Source of the DNA: Haliotis asinina
Taxonomy: Eukaryota > Mollusca > Gastropoda > Lepetellida > Haliotidae
Direction of reading: 5' to 3'
Length of the DNA: 64,000 bases
Assembly (NCBI RefSeq): GCF_037392515.1
Contig: NC_090288.1
Span: forward strand, 15,233,969-15,297,968
Shown one piece after another: positions 33,178-47,000 of this stretch. Numbering within the stretch: position 1 is the stretch's first letter; every line of letters begins with the position of its first letter. Under the pieces are notes generated by a model. The model was not told the DNA's origin. It made no database searches and saw nothing but the letters and a program-made list of their open reading frames with translations. A program made the translations under genes and the position numbers.

Positions 33178-36100
33178 TGTGATGAATATTGATTTGGCGA
33201 TCACCATTCATGACAACCCAATATAGCAGCATCATTTACACGAACGAATAAAAGTTTCGCAGAGATTTCTTATGGACATGGAAAGATGTTTGTCGCTGTT
33301 TTACCCACAAGGCATGTCATATTTGTAGGAGGATATGCAAAAATATATAGTTTTCAGACTGGACGAAGAGACAACCGGTGCATACAAACACACGGTTAAA
33401 AAGTTGTTCTTTGAAACAACTGCACTGTCCAGTCTCTCTCAAATAGAAGCCAGCCTATGTTAGACCAGAAATCCGAAGTCTTTCTCGAAATCAACTGAAT
33501 ATATTCACATGAATTTTAAGCAGAATGTTTCATGACCTAATAATGATAATAAAAGAACACTTGTAATGCGCACATATCCATGACTGACCGCAAGCTCACA
33601 GCGCATCGTGAAAACAAGCTTGAGAGAAGAAATAGGTTAAGTTGTGACCTGAAAAGGGTCAAGTCTACAGTATGTCAGGTATTGTGGCAGCCTGTTCCAT
33701 AGGATTGGTGCTGCAAAAGACTCGCACGTGTTAAACATGCAGCCAAGTAAAATTGCCGATGGACTTTCATCCATTTCTTTGAAATTTAATAAAAATCTGA
33801 TTAACAAAATATTGAAGATGATGAAATCTGATTGACAAAATATTGAAGATGCTGGTGGACACGAAAGCCCTCGTCATGTTTTCCAGTTTAATTCTGATAC
33901 TAACAGTGCAGGAAAACTATGCGTCTAACACTTTCAGTATTATACGGTTCGTCAGCGTAAATAATTATCTTGTCTGTTTGTCAGTTCGCCTTAAAAGTAT
34001 CTGGATACCTGGATGCCACGAGGAAGGAGGAGAAGTACCTCCTGGGTGAGGTGGATGCCCTGTCTCGGTTTCAGCACCCCCACATCGTCCAGTATATAGA
34101 CGGGTGGGACACACGTGACAGCCATGGCCAGCTTCGTGTCTATATCCTCACGGAGTACTGCTCGGGGGGTGATCTGAGAAGTTACCTGAACAATACTCTG
34201 GGTCGACCGCCACCGGAAGCTGACTTTGGCGCATGGCTGGCACAAATCGCTTCCGGTCTGGATGTAAGTTTGACATAGGCAGGACCCCGTTCACAATGCT
34301 GTCTTAGCGCTTCGACTTTCATAAGTATGTGTCCAAATGTGTATTTTATGACCACTAGGCGCTAAGGCAGTTGTGTACAACAGGGTCCCGGAATATTTAG
34401 TACTGCACTATCTATTTGATTTTATGATTCTCATGGTGAGGTAGTTAATAGTGAGGTTATAGGAATGGTCGCATCGGTGTTGCTACACTTCTAGACTGAT
34501 TGAATTGGGACCCGTGAAGGTCCGAGGTTGAATAGGCCTTCAGCAACCCATGCTTGCCATAAAAGACCACTGTGCTTGTCGTAAGAGGCGACTAATGGGA
34601 TTAGGTGGTCAGGCTCGCTGACTTGGTTGACACACGTCATCGGTTCCCAAATGCGCAGATCGATGCTCATGTTGTTGATAACTTGATTGTCTGGTCCAGA
34701 CTTGATTGTTTACAGACCGCCGCCATATATACATATGGAAATTAATTAAGCAACACCAAATTCAAAGACACATAAAAACTTAACAAAGTTTAACGAAGTA
34801 ATTTTGATGATTGATTATTCAATTTTGATGTATTGACATACAGCATGAGCTTTTCATGGGTTGATATGACGCGCGTGAAGCTTGCACAGCGCACGTGCAT
34901 TGCTTTAACCTCAACTTTCGAAAAATGCACTTTTTCCCTGGGGTGTTTACAAGCGCAGGTTGTCGATTGCATTCGGTTTTTCATTCATTTCAATGTCATG
35001 GCACGTAGGAAATTATCAGAGGCCACTCGTTGGCAAATAATCGGCATGAGGAATGCTGGTATGTCTCTAAGACAAATCGGGACTCAAATCGGACGACATC
35101 ATTCCATAATTTCAAAACTTTTGAAAAAATACCGGGCCACTAATGAAGTTAAAGACCTGCCTAGACCAGGAAGACCCAGGAAGACCACAGTCCGGGAGGA
35201 CAGAGCTTTACTGAGACTTGTACGGCGCAGGTCCTTCGACTCGAGCTCTCGGTTGAGACAGGAGTGGCTTCCAGGGAGACCCATCTCGAACAGGACTGTT
35301 CGGAATCGTCTGAAAGCTGCAGGATACCGGGCAAGGAGGCCAATCAAGCGACCCAGACTGTCTCCAGCCCATAAGGCAGCCCGACTGGCCTGGTGTAATG
35401 ACCGTTTGCACTGGAACATTGCCTCTTGGAGGAAGGTCCATTTCTCAGATGAGAGCCGGTTCTTGCTGCACATGGTGGACGGTCGTACTCGGGTCTGGAG
35501 GCAGAGGAACACAGCAATGGCTCCACGGAACATCCAGGAGACTGTGGCCTTTGGGGGAGGTTCCGTTATGGTATGGGGGTGCATTTCCATGAACTGCAAG
35601 TTGGATATCATTACCATCCGTGGCAACCTTAACGGTGTTCGTTACCAACAGGAGGTTCTTGACAAGGCTGTGGTACCTCATTTTGAGAACCATCCTCTGG
35701 CAACGAGACCCATATTTATGGACGACAATGCTAGACCTCACAGGGCGCATGCTGTAAATGATTTTTTGCGGCAAAATGCAATTGACAGAATTTCATGGCC
35801 TGCCATGAGCCCTGACCTCAACCCCATTGAACATTTGTGGGACTTTATTGGCCGTCGTGTGAGGCAGAGAGACCCACCAGTCCATAATCTCAACGAATTG
35901 ACGGCTGCCCTGCATGAGGAGTGGAACAGGATCCCCCAGAATCAGATCCGGAGACTCATCCAAGGAATGAGGAGGCGTCTGGAATCGGTGGTGCGTGCGC
36001 AGGGAGGACACACTAGATATTGATGAAAGTCGGTGTGCAGACTCTCAGATGACTGTTCTTTCTTTCCATGTGACATTTGTGTTAATACACCTGACAACAA

Positions 36101-38014
36101 CGTCTGTGGATGAATAGTAAATTGTGTCCATTTTTTCATGAATTTAAGACAGTTTTAAGAATTTGGATTTCGTTGCAATAAAGCAAAGTCTTGATACTTT
36201 TTCCCTTTAAGTTGTTTGTCAGAGATCGTCTGTTGAATAAAAAAGTGTCAAACTATATCAACCCGGCATATTTTGATTGTCAGAACACTTCAAAGTTGCT
36301 CCAATAGAAAAAATTGGGGTGTTGCTTGATTAATTTCCAGGTGTATAGTTGGAATATTGCTGAGAGCGGCGTAAAACTCAACTTACTCAACTGGTTTCTC
36401 TGACGCTTTTCAACAGTTGTTCAGTTACACCATAACGTGCTAGCTTAACCCGAAATTAGACAGGTGAAGCCTTTCACCACCTCTGAGAAACGAACGACCA
36501 CGGGCATTGTACTTACAAACCGGGAAAATAGATCAGTGAACACTTTTGAAACCATTCGCAGTGTGCCAAGTGAATGTTTGGCAAATAGTAATGATTACTG
36601 TTGATTCACGTTAGTGTTGAAATTTTGAAACCCTATCCCAATCTTCCTACAATATCTTTAGCGGTAATACCATTTGATGTTGTACTACACACCCGGGTGT
36701 AGTGAGTTCCCTTCCTTATTGTTTCCACACAGTCAGTACTAGAAATAAACCTGTTTTCCAAGTATTCCTTATCTTTTCATGAGAGTATATGACGCCCAAC
36801 ACTGTAAACATTGATCTGTAAAACAACAAATCATTTAGTTACAACTAAAAGCTGTCCGTAGGTTGTCGGTGTTTCCCATTTATCTCCCTCCATTAACTAT
36901 GTAAAATTATTAAAAGATTTCTCAGAGAGGACGCCTTAATCACAAGGCCCATCCCAACCCTTGATGTGTAAATATTATTAATCACACACACCATGTCAAA
37001 AATGGGGATGGGATGACCATTTTTACCTACCCTACCTTTTACATTCATTAGTAAATGAGGACGTCCAACATAAATCTATATGTATCAACTGAAAACTTTC
37101 CAAAGCAAAGCGATTCGACTGACATCATGAATAAATTTTAATCCTAGTGCCAAGTGATCTAAATTTTACAATTTCATAAAGTCGCTTGGTTATATGTAAT
37201 TAGTGAAAACCCCTTTATATTGTTTTGTTCCGCTTACAATAAGTGAATACATCGTTATATTGTTTTGTTCCACCTACAGTTCGTGAATATACCTTTATAT
37301 TGTTTTTCCTCCCTATCTATACCTTATCTTAACATCCCCCACTCTCTTGTTGGATGAAATTGGGGATGTGAAACATATAATAACAGGAATGAACTTGAAA
37401 CGATCCACGTCAAGGATAATTCATTGGAATATGTTACGCACTGTTATTTAACGTGTCAGTTATGAGTGAGTTCCCACTCACAAAGAGTCCATGCGTTCAA
37501 TACTCCTATAAATCACACACTCGGAACACCTCAGCGAGCGGAATACCGGAATACGATGAATACACAGTCTGACGCGAACAAAGAGTAGTAACGAAATACC
37601 CAGAGATTAAAACATACTGTAAAGCTCTATGTGGACCTGCACCACAATAAAGTGGTACCATATAAACATGATTTTGTGATTCTGTATTGTATGGTTTAAA
37701 ATGTGAGGTATGTATAATCCTTTATTCGTATCGACGACAAATTATTTGACAAGTACTCGTATTGTCATCCACTCAAGTAAAACTGTTTAAGCAACGCGAT
37801 CATGTGTACTTGGAAGCTCTTATTTGGTTGATAGAAGATATATCCATACTGTTGCGCAATAATATTCGCGTTCCCTCTCAACACCCTGCATTCCTTCGTA
37901 AAGGTGTCTTTTTCATCCCTTCGCCTAGCACCATAACCACCCCCCACCCCAACACACACACGTTTTATGCCAATTATAGGTATGGTATATGTAGTCGTTG
38001 TGTGCCTTTGGTTG

Positions 38015-38049
<35 letters not shown>

Positions 38050-41000
38050 CACACACACACACACACACACACATTGCAAAAAGTCTCTAAATGCTATCAA
38101 GTGCCACTAGAAAATGTGTCTGATATTAAAGGGTGTTATAGAGTTGAACCAAAGTGTTCCCTTATTTGTTTCCAGGTTTCTTCACAAGGTATGCGATACA
38201 GAGCTTGTGATAAACCTTGGAAAAAATAAGAGAACAGAATTTAATGGATAACAAGACGAAAGGTCGTCGTAATCTAAGATCACATGAATGACACTGGGGT
38301 GTATTACCCTGTATTCGATCACCAATGCCGAATCGACTGCGAGCTTTTACAACTGTCTGCCAAAACATTCCTTGTCAATGGCTGATTTCGGTGTCTCCCA
38401 TTACGACGTCCCAGTTATTCCCAAAGGTGCTCAATTGGGGACAGATCTTGAAGAGATGGAACTTGCTTTCGTCACCAAAGTTCACTCTTCGTGAGATTCG
38501 CTTCTGCCTGTGTGGCACAGTCCTGGTTCATCTAAGTCTGGCACGTCGGTGTTGGCACGTCAACGTCATGCCCTTGAAAGGTCGATCGGCACAGAGACCA
38601 TGACTGGTCACACTGTGTCTGCTGACTGAAAGTCCAGTACTGTTGGCGCTTGATGACGTCACAGTGACGTGTCGGTTCCTGAAACGCAACACATGTAATC
38701 ACCGGTCTTAATGTTGGGTAGAGATATATCACTCTTTGGCCTAACTGCAATACTGCCGTACAATAATACTTGTGACAAGCCTTCCGATGGTAGATTTGCA
38801 GCATCCCATGGTCCTAACCACATGCTTTTGTGCCTATTCCATCTGTAACATACCTATTGCTCTCTCCCTCTGCTCCGGTGGTGAACGAGGCATGTTCCCG
38901 ATTGTCAATCGACTAAAATGATGTAAGAGAATAAACCTAGTTAACTTTTATGCACTAATTTGATGCTGGTAACTTTGTGCAAAGTTTCCGTTTAATTCGT
39001 GTAGATTCGCTTTTTTCACAATATACGAAATGCAAGTGCAAATGTTCACTGGGAATCGACATGTTGTACTCGAGATTTATGCTTTTAGCTATTTTCAAAC
39101 AGACTCACAATTATTTTGACAATTTACAATCGTTTTTATTTTGGTGGCGTTTCTTTTGGTCGCCAGTTTATTACGAACTCTGTTACTAACTAGAAGTAGT
39201 AATTCCTGTGTATTCGTTAAAGCCATAATTGACGGTATCTAGTGTCAACTAGGAAGGAAAAGTGTGCTATTGTTGACTCAAACAAAGAGGATATATACTG
39301 ATTTAACATCCGTGTTTCAAAACGACCATGTTTTTTTTAAAAATATGTATCAGTGAAGCCATGTGAATACGGAAAAATTGTCTTGCCAAAAGAAATTAGT
39401 TCGATTTGTATATTTTGTAATTTCATATTTCAGTTTATACACTCTATGGGTATCCTGCATCGTAACGTGAAGACACCTAACATCATGGTTGATCACCTGG
39501 GCGGTTACGTGACGCTCAAGATTGGTGACTTTGGGATGTCAAAGTACGGGGCATGTTTGTTACAGTTGTTTTCTTATTACATGTAGTTGGAGTTTTTCAG
39601 TCGAGGCTCCAAATTACGATTCATATGTATTCTTATGAATTTTGAAATTAATATATTTCTTAATGACCAACTATGGGATCTGAGAAGGGACATTGTCGCG
39701 TTGTCGCATTGTCGCCCTCTCAAAAACAAGCAAAATGAGGCAAAAATGAACCAAAGCGCGACAACGCGACATTTCGCAGATCTCTGCCTCTGTTCAGCCA
39801 GCAGTGGATGGATACCAAGTAGAATGAGATATCACGTAACCACCCGACAAAGACAGTTTAGGTCGGCTTTGAACGTGATAATGGGAAAACGCCATACAAA
39901 TGGACTGTTATCATTGTGATATACTATCCCAAGAAATAAACGCATAGACGAGAAATCTGTTGAGAAATAGACTTTAGTGCATGAATTTTACATCAGTAAT
40001 GAGTGCGTGTGCTTTAGAAGAAGGTAATGTCTATAAAACAAATAATATACTTCTAGACAGCAAAGACGTTGATGACGACGTAGCACGACCCTGACGTCGG
40101 GTTTTCTGGTTCTCAAACGAATCTCTTTCAGCCTGTTCCGTACAGTTTGACCTGACATCCTCTGAAGCCCAGGTGCCCTGGCTGTTGTGCTCTCACCCGT
40201 GGGAGTACCATCATGCAACTGTAGTACCCGCATGTACCTATTTGAGCTGCAGTGGTAACTATAGGTCTGCCTGAAAAGGGGCGGTGATTTCTTATATCTG
40301 TTTGGCTGCAACGAGCTGCAAGTCATTATATCTTGCTCAGACTAACATTCAGACGCCTGGCAACAGAAGAGTTGTAACAATACAAATCGCCTATGCGTTT
40401 CTTTTGGATGGATGGTTTATTAGAAACAATGAAATAGCTTGGTAGTGTTGCGTACCCTTGAAGTGCCAGAAACCAAGTCTCCCTCCCTCCCTCCTCCTAC
40501 TCTGCGACGCTCCAATCCATTCCACACCATACCTCTCCTCTCCCCTCCTCCTCCTTCACTCCTCCGGCGCTCCGTTCTACTCCACTCCACCCTAGCCCAC
40601 TCCTCTCCGCTTCGCTCCACACCACTCCTCACTCCTCCGCAGCTGCACTCTCTCAAGGTTTGGGAAGCTTCGCAAATTAGCAAGGTATTTCAATACAATA
40701 ATGTTTTGTCAAGTCTGTTTTAGTTCTATTTGAATCCTGTCTTATTAACCCTGCATATGAGATAATTCACAATATATCTCATACTTTTCTCATATGGATA
40801 CTTGATCAAGCGATACTTATGTACTTGTATCGTTTCAAACATGCACCCACTGAATCATAATATTCTTCAGCAAAATGGACAGTTTGAATACGTCATTCCA
40901 TTAACCACGCACCCTTAACCCACACATTAACACGGCAACATGGATGTTCATTTCTCATCGTTCTGAGCTCGAATCACGGGTATCTCAGCTCTTAAAAAGC

Positions 41001-44000
41001 ATATAAAAATATTCATGCTTGTGATAGTTTTTGGATTCCGCCGTAACTAATAAAACGCGACACGCGACAATGCGACATTTTCACGAAATGTCGCGTTGTC
41101 GCATTGTCGCGTTTTGTTAAAATATTGATCACAGTATGGATTATAACATATTGACTAAAACGCGACACGCGAGAACGCGACATTTTGACGAAATGTCGCA
41201 TTGTCGCGCTTTGTTAAAAGTTTGACCAATGTATGTATTGTAGCTTAATGACTAAAACGCGACAATGCGACAACGTGACATTTCGTCAAAATGTCGCGTT
41301 GTCGCATTGTCGCATGTCGCGTTTTAGTTAGACTAACAACTAGTCTCTGCAATGAACATATTTTACTGAAAAACGTTCATAGGGGGAAAAAATAATATAA
41401 TGAAATGGAATCCTGAGACTTTCTTCATTTTCAGGACTTTTTATTGCCCCCAACATCACCCTACCCACCCGGCCCCCTACTCCCTCTCAGTGTGGTGTTT
41501 GGGCAGCTCCGGGGAAGTATCAACTGTAGCAAACACAGAGCTCAGGGTTAGCATCTCTTGAGACTAATGCTATGGCTGGAAAACTGGATGTATCCAAAAC
41601 TCCAACAAAGATATCAACTATATTTTTTTCTGTCAAATCAAAATATTCTGTCTGCATTATATACGACAGTTTGATTGAAATCACATGGTACAGGAGAAAA
41701 CTGTTTATTGGAAGTAGTAAGACAGAGCCATCCATGTCTTTGATTGAAATGTTTTACAAGTAACAGTTAACAGAAAAAAACACACACAGCGTGTAGTAAA
41801 TGTTCACGAGGCCACTCATACCGACAATACTTTGTGCCGTCTTGTAAAACCCTTTGAAAAGACTGCCATCGATTTGTACCAGTCCTGTGGAACTGAAGAA
41901 CTGAGATAAAAAAAACAGTCTGTTGTACAGATGCTGAAGCAAATATATCCAAGAAAGCCCATGCAAGTCTAGAAAATGTGGCAAGACTAGATTCCCTTAG
42001 CTTCTGAAAGTGAAGAAAGGTCTCAGTCTCCATTTTATTATGTTATTCTTATTTTGAAACTATGACCTTTTCCCAGTAAAATATGTTCATTTGAGAGAGT
42101 ACTTCTTAGTCTACCGAAGACATTGTGAGTTGAGGGACTCGCTCAGAATGTCAGTATTCCAGGAAGGAAGATCAGGAATCTTGATTAAAACCCGACACAT
42201 GTTGCCTCGCGGTGAGAGGACAGGGCAGGAGGTCTTAGCCAAGTGTGGGGCCATGGGGGAGCTGTGGGGGGAGCCTCCCCATGAATTTATACTAAACACC
42301 AGTGACAGCTGGAGATCAACTGGTAATTACTAGCCATATACTGGCTATGAATTCAGCAGATTGGTACAGACCCTGAAGCTATGAAAATCTAGACTTGCCA
42401 CATTTTCTAGACTTGATTGGGCTCTCTTGGATATGTATACTTCAGGGTCTGTATGACAGACTACGTTTTAGTTAATATCTTATAATTCACACTGTAGTCA
42501 ATATTTTAACAAAACGCGACGCGCGACAATGCGACATTTCATCAAAATCAGAACAATGATAAATGAACGTATATCTAGTCGTGACGTCCAGAGTGGTTGA
42601 GTGTCGTTGCTTAACGGAATGGTTCTATTCAGATTGACCCTTTTGCTGATTTTTTTTTTGATATAACAGCCGTTGGTTTGAAACGATACAAGTACATGTA
42701 TATCGCTGGATCTAGTATCCGTATGAAAAAAATATGAGGCATATTGTGAATCAGGCTGTGTGCAGGATTAATAATATAGGATTCAAACAGAAATGAAAAC
42801 GGGCATCACAATACATCATTGTAATGAAATACCGTGCTATTTATACCAATAAACCTTGGGTGAGTGGAGTGGAGCGGCGAGAGGAGTGAGGGAGGGAAAG
42901 CTGGTTTCTCGCACTGCAAGTGTACGCAACTCTACCAAGTGATGTCATTGTTTCTAATATCCTACTGCTAACAGTCCGTTCTTAAGGCGTTTTCCCATCA
43001 TCACGTTCAAAGTCGACCAAAACTATCATTGAGGTGACGGATGGTTAAGTGATATCTAATTCTACTTGGTGTCCATCCACTGCTGGCTGAACAGAGGCAG
43101 ATCTCTGACAAATTCATCAGCGTTGGACAGGACTTTACCACGAAACTGTCAGGAGAAACATTATGGAACATAGTGACCCATTCGAGGACATCACCTGATG
43201 AATTTGCCGATGTGGCTTGAATTTTAACAATATTTTAGTTTTTCACAACCTGTAATCACAACCTGTCATCGAAATCTCCAAAGTGATTAATGTGTATGGT
43301 GCTGGTATTCGAACGTATGGTAATAACTATCTGGTGTGACTATGAGACTAACTCTGCTCAGCAAATTGCCCCGCCTTGTGCGCCGTGATTACAATGAATA
43401 GTTGCGCTACTAATTCGATTTGCTGCAAGAACACACTTGACTGGCTAAATACATTTGCAATATGTAAAACAATAAAGAAAGATTTGCATTAAGTTCAAGA
43501 AGAGAAGGCCCATTGCCATTTCGAGCACTACTTCATTTTAAAAACCTTTGGAGGTAACGAAAGACCAGTGAAGTCTGGAATAGAGTATAACATTTTCTGC
43601 GCATGCGTAGATTAACTGACCCTCTACACATGCGCACCGGTAACAAAAAGGGCGACAACGCGACAATGCGACATACATTTTGTCGCATTGTCGCGTGTCG
43701 CGTGTCGCGTGTCGCGTGTCGCGTTTCAGTCAATTTGTTAAATGCATACTATGGTCAATATTTTAACAAAGCGCGAAGTGTCGCTATGTCGCGTGTCGCA
43801 CTTTGGAGGAACAGAGAAAATGTTATTCGAAACGCGACACGCGACATCGCGACAGTGCGACAAATAGGCGAATTGTCGCATTGTCGCGCTTTGGTTAATT
43901 TTGCCTCATTTTGCTTGTTTTTGAGAGGGCGACAACGCTACATCGCCACAATGTCCCTTCTCGGATTCCATAATGTCCCGTGTCGCACTTTGGAGGAACA

Positions 44001-47000
44001 GAGAAAATGTTATTCGAAACGCGACAATGCGACACACAGGCGAAATGTCGCGTTGTCGCATTGTCGCATTGTCGCGCTTTCGTTAATTTTTGCCTCATTT
44101 TGCTTGTTTTTGAGAGGGCGACAACGCGACAATGCGACAACGCGACAATGTCCCTTCTCGGATTCCATACATAACACAACAAAAACACCAAAGTGTTTAC
44201 AAGGACTCTCGTATTCTAAATATTCAAAATGTTGTAAATAAAACGTTTCATGTGTTTGTTGTCACTCAGTAATGTTTACGTGTAAGTAAAGAAACCAAAG
44301 GGTTATTAACGAAACCACTAAGTTATGGGTTATCTCCTCTTTGCGATGACGTAAGTGATGACATCATTCATATTTATCTCTGCAATATGTTATCAGTCAT
44401 TGCACGGCACATTTAACAAACATTTTGGCATAAGCATGGACGAAGTTTTGTGACGATTAACTATTTACTCAATGTACTTTTTTCTTTTTCTTTTTAAAAT
44501 TGTGTATTGTTTTGCGAGATTCGCTTAAATAGATGCTCTGCTCGGATCTTGAGTATTTATCCACTGTAATCTTATGCCCTTTCAGAAAGAATCAGTGACT
44601 ACTTTTAAGACATGTACAACATTGTCCACGCTGTCACATTTTCAGGATGTTGCTGCAGCCAGACGCCATGGCCATGTCTCAGGTTGGAACTCCGTATTTC
44701 ATGAGCCCCGAGATCCTGAACGGGCGAAAGTACAACATGAAGGTATGGCAATTCCTCCGACAATGGACTCGTGAAAACAGAATTGATCTTCAGCATCCCA
44801 TACATGGACGGCTGATAGAGTCGAGTGGTCTGATGTGACTTGGTTGATGCATGGCATCGTATCCCAGATGCGTGGTAACCATGAAGATCTGGATTAAAAT
44901 CGATCTTCACCAATCCATGCTTGTCGTAAGAGGCGACTAACGGGGTCGGATGGTCAAGAATAGTGGACATATGTGATATTATCCCAGTTCCGTAGAACGA
45001 TGCTCATGATGTTAATCACTGTATTGTCTGTTCGAACACTGCGTGTCAAACTGACCAAAGGAATTTTTTGTGGTGATAAACCAAAGTGACTCCTGGCACA
45101 ACGATGCTGTTGGTGCGAATGAAAAGTGTGCGTAGTCCTAGTGTGCTTTTAACAACTGACCAGCAGTGCCTTGTACATGTTTTGACGAACAATAGCTTGA
45201 ACCGATTGCCTGACATGTTTCTCTGTCTGTAGACCGACATTTGGAGTTTCGGGTGCACAGCCTACGAAATGGCGACGCTGACGACGATATTTCATGCTAA
45301 AACCATCACAACGCTACTCTCGGGGATCAATAAACACAAGGTATTCCGACATCTTGGCATCATATCATGTCTTATAATCGAGCTTGTAATTGAACATATG
45401 ATCAAACATGTATATATTTACATAAGCCTATTGTCTTGTCACGGACCGGGGTGGGGCATAGCTACCCCGTGAGTCAAGAAAACCTGACTACTCTTTATTA
45501 AATGTCAGCCGAGGACGCAGAATGTGCGCCTGAGTAGGGTTTAGTGGGGAATGAGTAGGAATCATTTAGGAATATCTTGATTATAAAGAAATAGATAGTC
45601 AGAGAGCGTTGACTGTGGTTAAAAATACAAGACACATGATTCGCTAGAGTAAATTTATATACGTGTAGTTATGCAAATGACAGTTTTCATGTAGATATAA
45701 CTTGGAATGAATCGTTTGATTTTTAATTGCTATTTCTCTAAGAACTTACTGTTTTAGTACCTTCAGTATTCAGTGTGGGTGTTAATTATTATAAGAGCAC
45801 AATTCCAGACAGAAATATCCATAAAATACGAAGTTATTGTAATAATGTTGTTTAATATGACACACAACAAAATTTATGCTTTATACTGACAGGCAACTCA
45901 GGTCACCAAGCATCTTCAGTACAGCATTTTTTTCCAAACACTGATAGGCGATATGCTGCAACGGGACCCTTCAGATCGCCCTGATGCTGGGGAAATACTA
46001 ACACGTCTCATTCGCGAAGGCTACAAAACGACGCACCATGACATGACTGCGAGCGCCACATTAACGTCAACCATGTCCTCAACAAGCTCGAGGACGCGTT
46101 CCTACCAAATTCAAGGACAACTGGATTCAAAGGCCGTGTTATGGTCTGGGATGGACTCCGACACTTCCGGTATTGTGTCCGGCGCTAGTTCGATGGTGAT
46201 TCACGACAACGTCTCGAACCCTCCCTGGCGCGACATCGACAAGGACGGTAAAGCTCGGTCAGCTGGAGTAGCAGTCATTCCGCCTGTCATACCCAATCGT
46301 GGTGGAAGACCCAGAACCAAAAGCGAAGGATGCATGCCTGATATAGAACTCGGTTTGCTCGAGTTCACCAAACTTCGGAGAGAGAAGAAGCAATCAGAAC
46401 TCAAACCTGTGACTGAGCAGGAAGTGACAGAAGGAAAAGAAAAGGAAGAAGGTGATTATTCAAATGACCCGACCCGAATCACAGTAATACACTAAGGTCG
46501 GTTGTATCTATGAACCATTATTCTAAATTCGGTAGCGCCAAATCAAGAACTTATAAAATACTATCAAGCCATATTCAGTGCTCGTCAATATGGGATACAT
46601 ATATACTGAACAGCAAAAGAAAAGCGTATATGGATTTTTGCCAAGATATGGAAGACATAACCATTAACGCTTGTTTTAATGAGATTTCGTTTTTGTCCAA
46701 ACTTGCGTTTCTTTTGTTGTTCAGTAAATTCTATATTTCAAGATATATGTTCAATGAGAAAATATAAACGTTGATAAAATAAACATTTTTCATGCAACCC
46801 GCGACTTTCAGCTGAAGAACTGATGTCCGCAGAAGACAGGGGGAAAATTCTTCGTCAAATAGAAGAACAACAAAGGTTGGTCTGTAAACAGCGAGAACAG
46901 AATGTATTCTGACGGAATATGCCAGCATGTTGACCTTCGTGTGGGATGAAGCTGTGGCATTGTCTCTGAAATAGAAACGACTGAAATCTGGAAATCTGCT

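Larger units (their letters stand above)
34510..36391 (+). repeat. SINE family 1 copy split by the Tc1 element
   Basis: The 5' part (34510-34729) ends at CAGACCGCCGCCATATA. The 3' part (36346-36391) resumes TATAGTTGGAATATTGCTG and ends GCGGCGTAAAACTC. The transposon lies between them at the TA of CCATATAG, so the SINE predates the Tc1 insertion. Confidence 0.9.
39672..44169. mobile_element. 4.5-kb foldback element with GCGAC-rich arms, filling intron 3 of gene B
   Basis: The ends are inverted: TATGGGATCTGAGAAGGGAC on the left against GTCCCTTCTCGGATTCCATA on the right. Arms pair in inverse order: 39781-39900 with 42985-43105, 40405-40500 with 42860-42960, 40725-40842 with 42660-42795, 41040-41150 with 42465-42545, 41930-41996 with 42386-42455. 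The GCGACAAT/GCGACAAC arrays also lie in both arms. Arms are unequal because of insertions such as a Tc1 scrap on the left. No transposase is recognisable. The organisation recalls Drosophila FB elements (long inverted ends made of short repeats), but sequence kinship is not claimed. Confidence 0.75.

Noticed and set aside
34833-34997. N-terminal extension of the Tc1 transposase
   Set aside because: The 55 extra residues do not resemble any transposase domain; the family start is at 34998.
35099-35626. Minus-strand frames opposite the Tc1 transposase
   Set aside because: Antisense shadows of a well-identified gene.
43603-44241. 212-codon frame and antisense 98-codon frame
   Set aside because: They run through GCGAC repeats and hairpins of the foldback element, and repeat the same residues by sequence periodicity.
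46452-46495. Exon 6 of gene B ending at the in-frame stop as the true C-terminus
   Set aside because: A donor at 46451 in phase with exons 7-9 gives a C-terminus that matches gene A; read-through would be an intron-retained form only.
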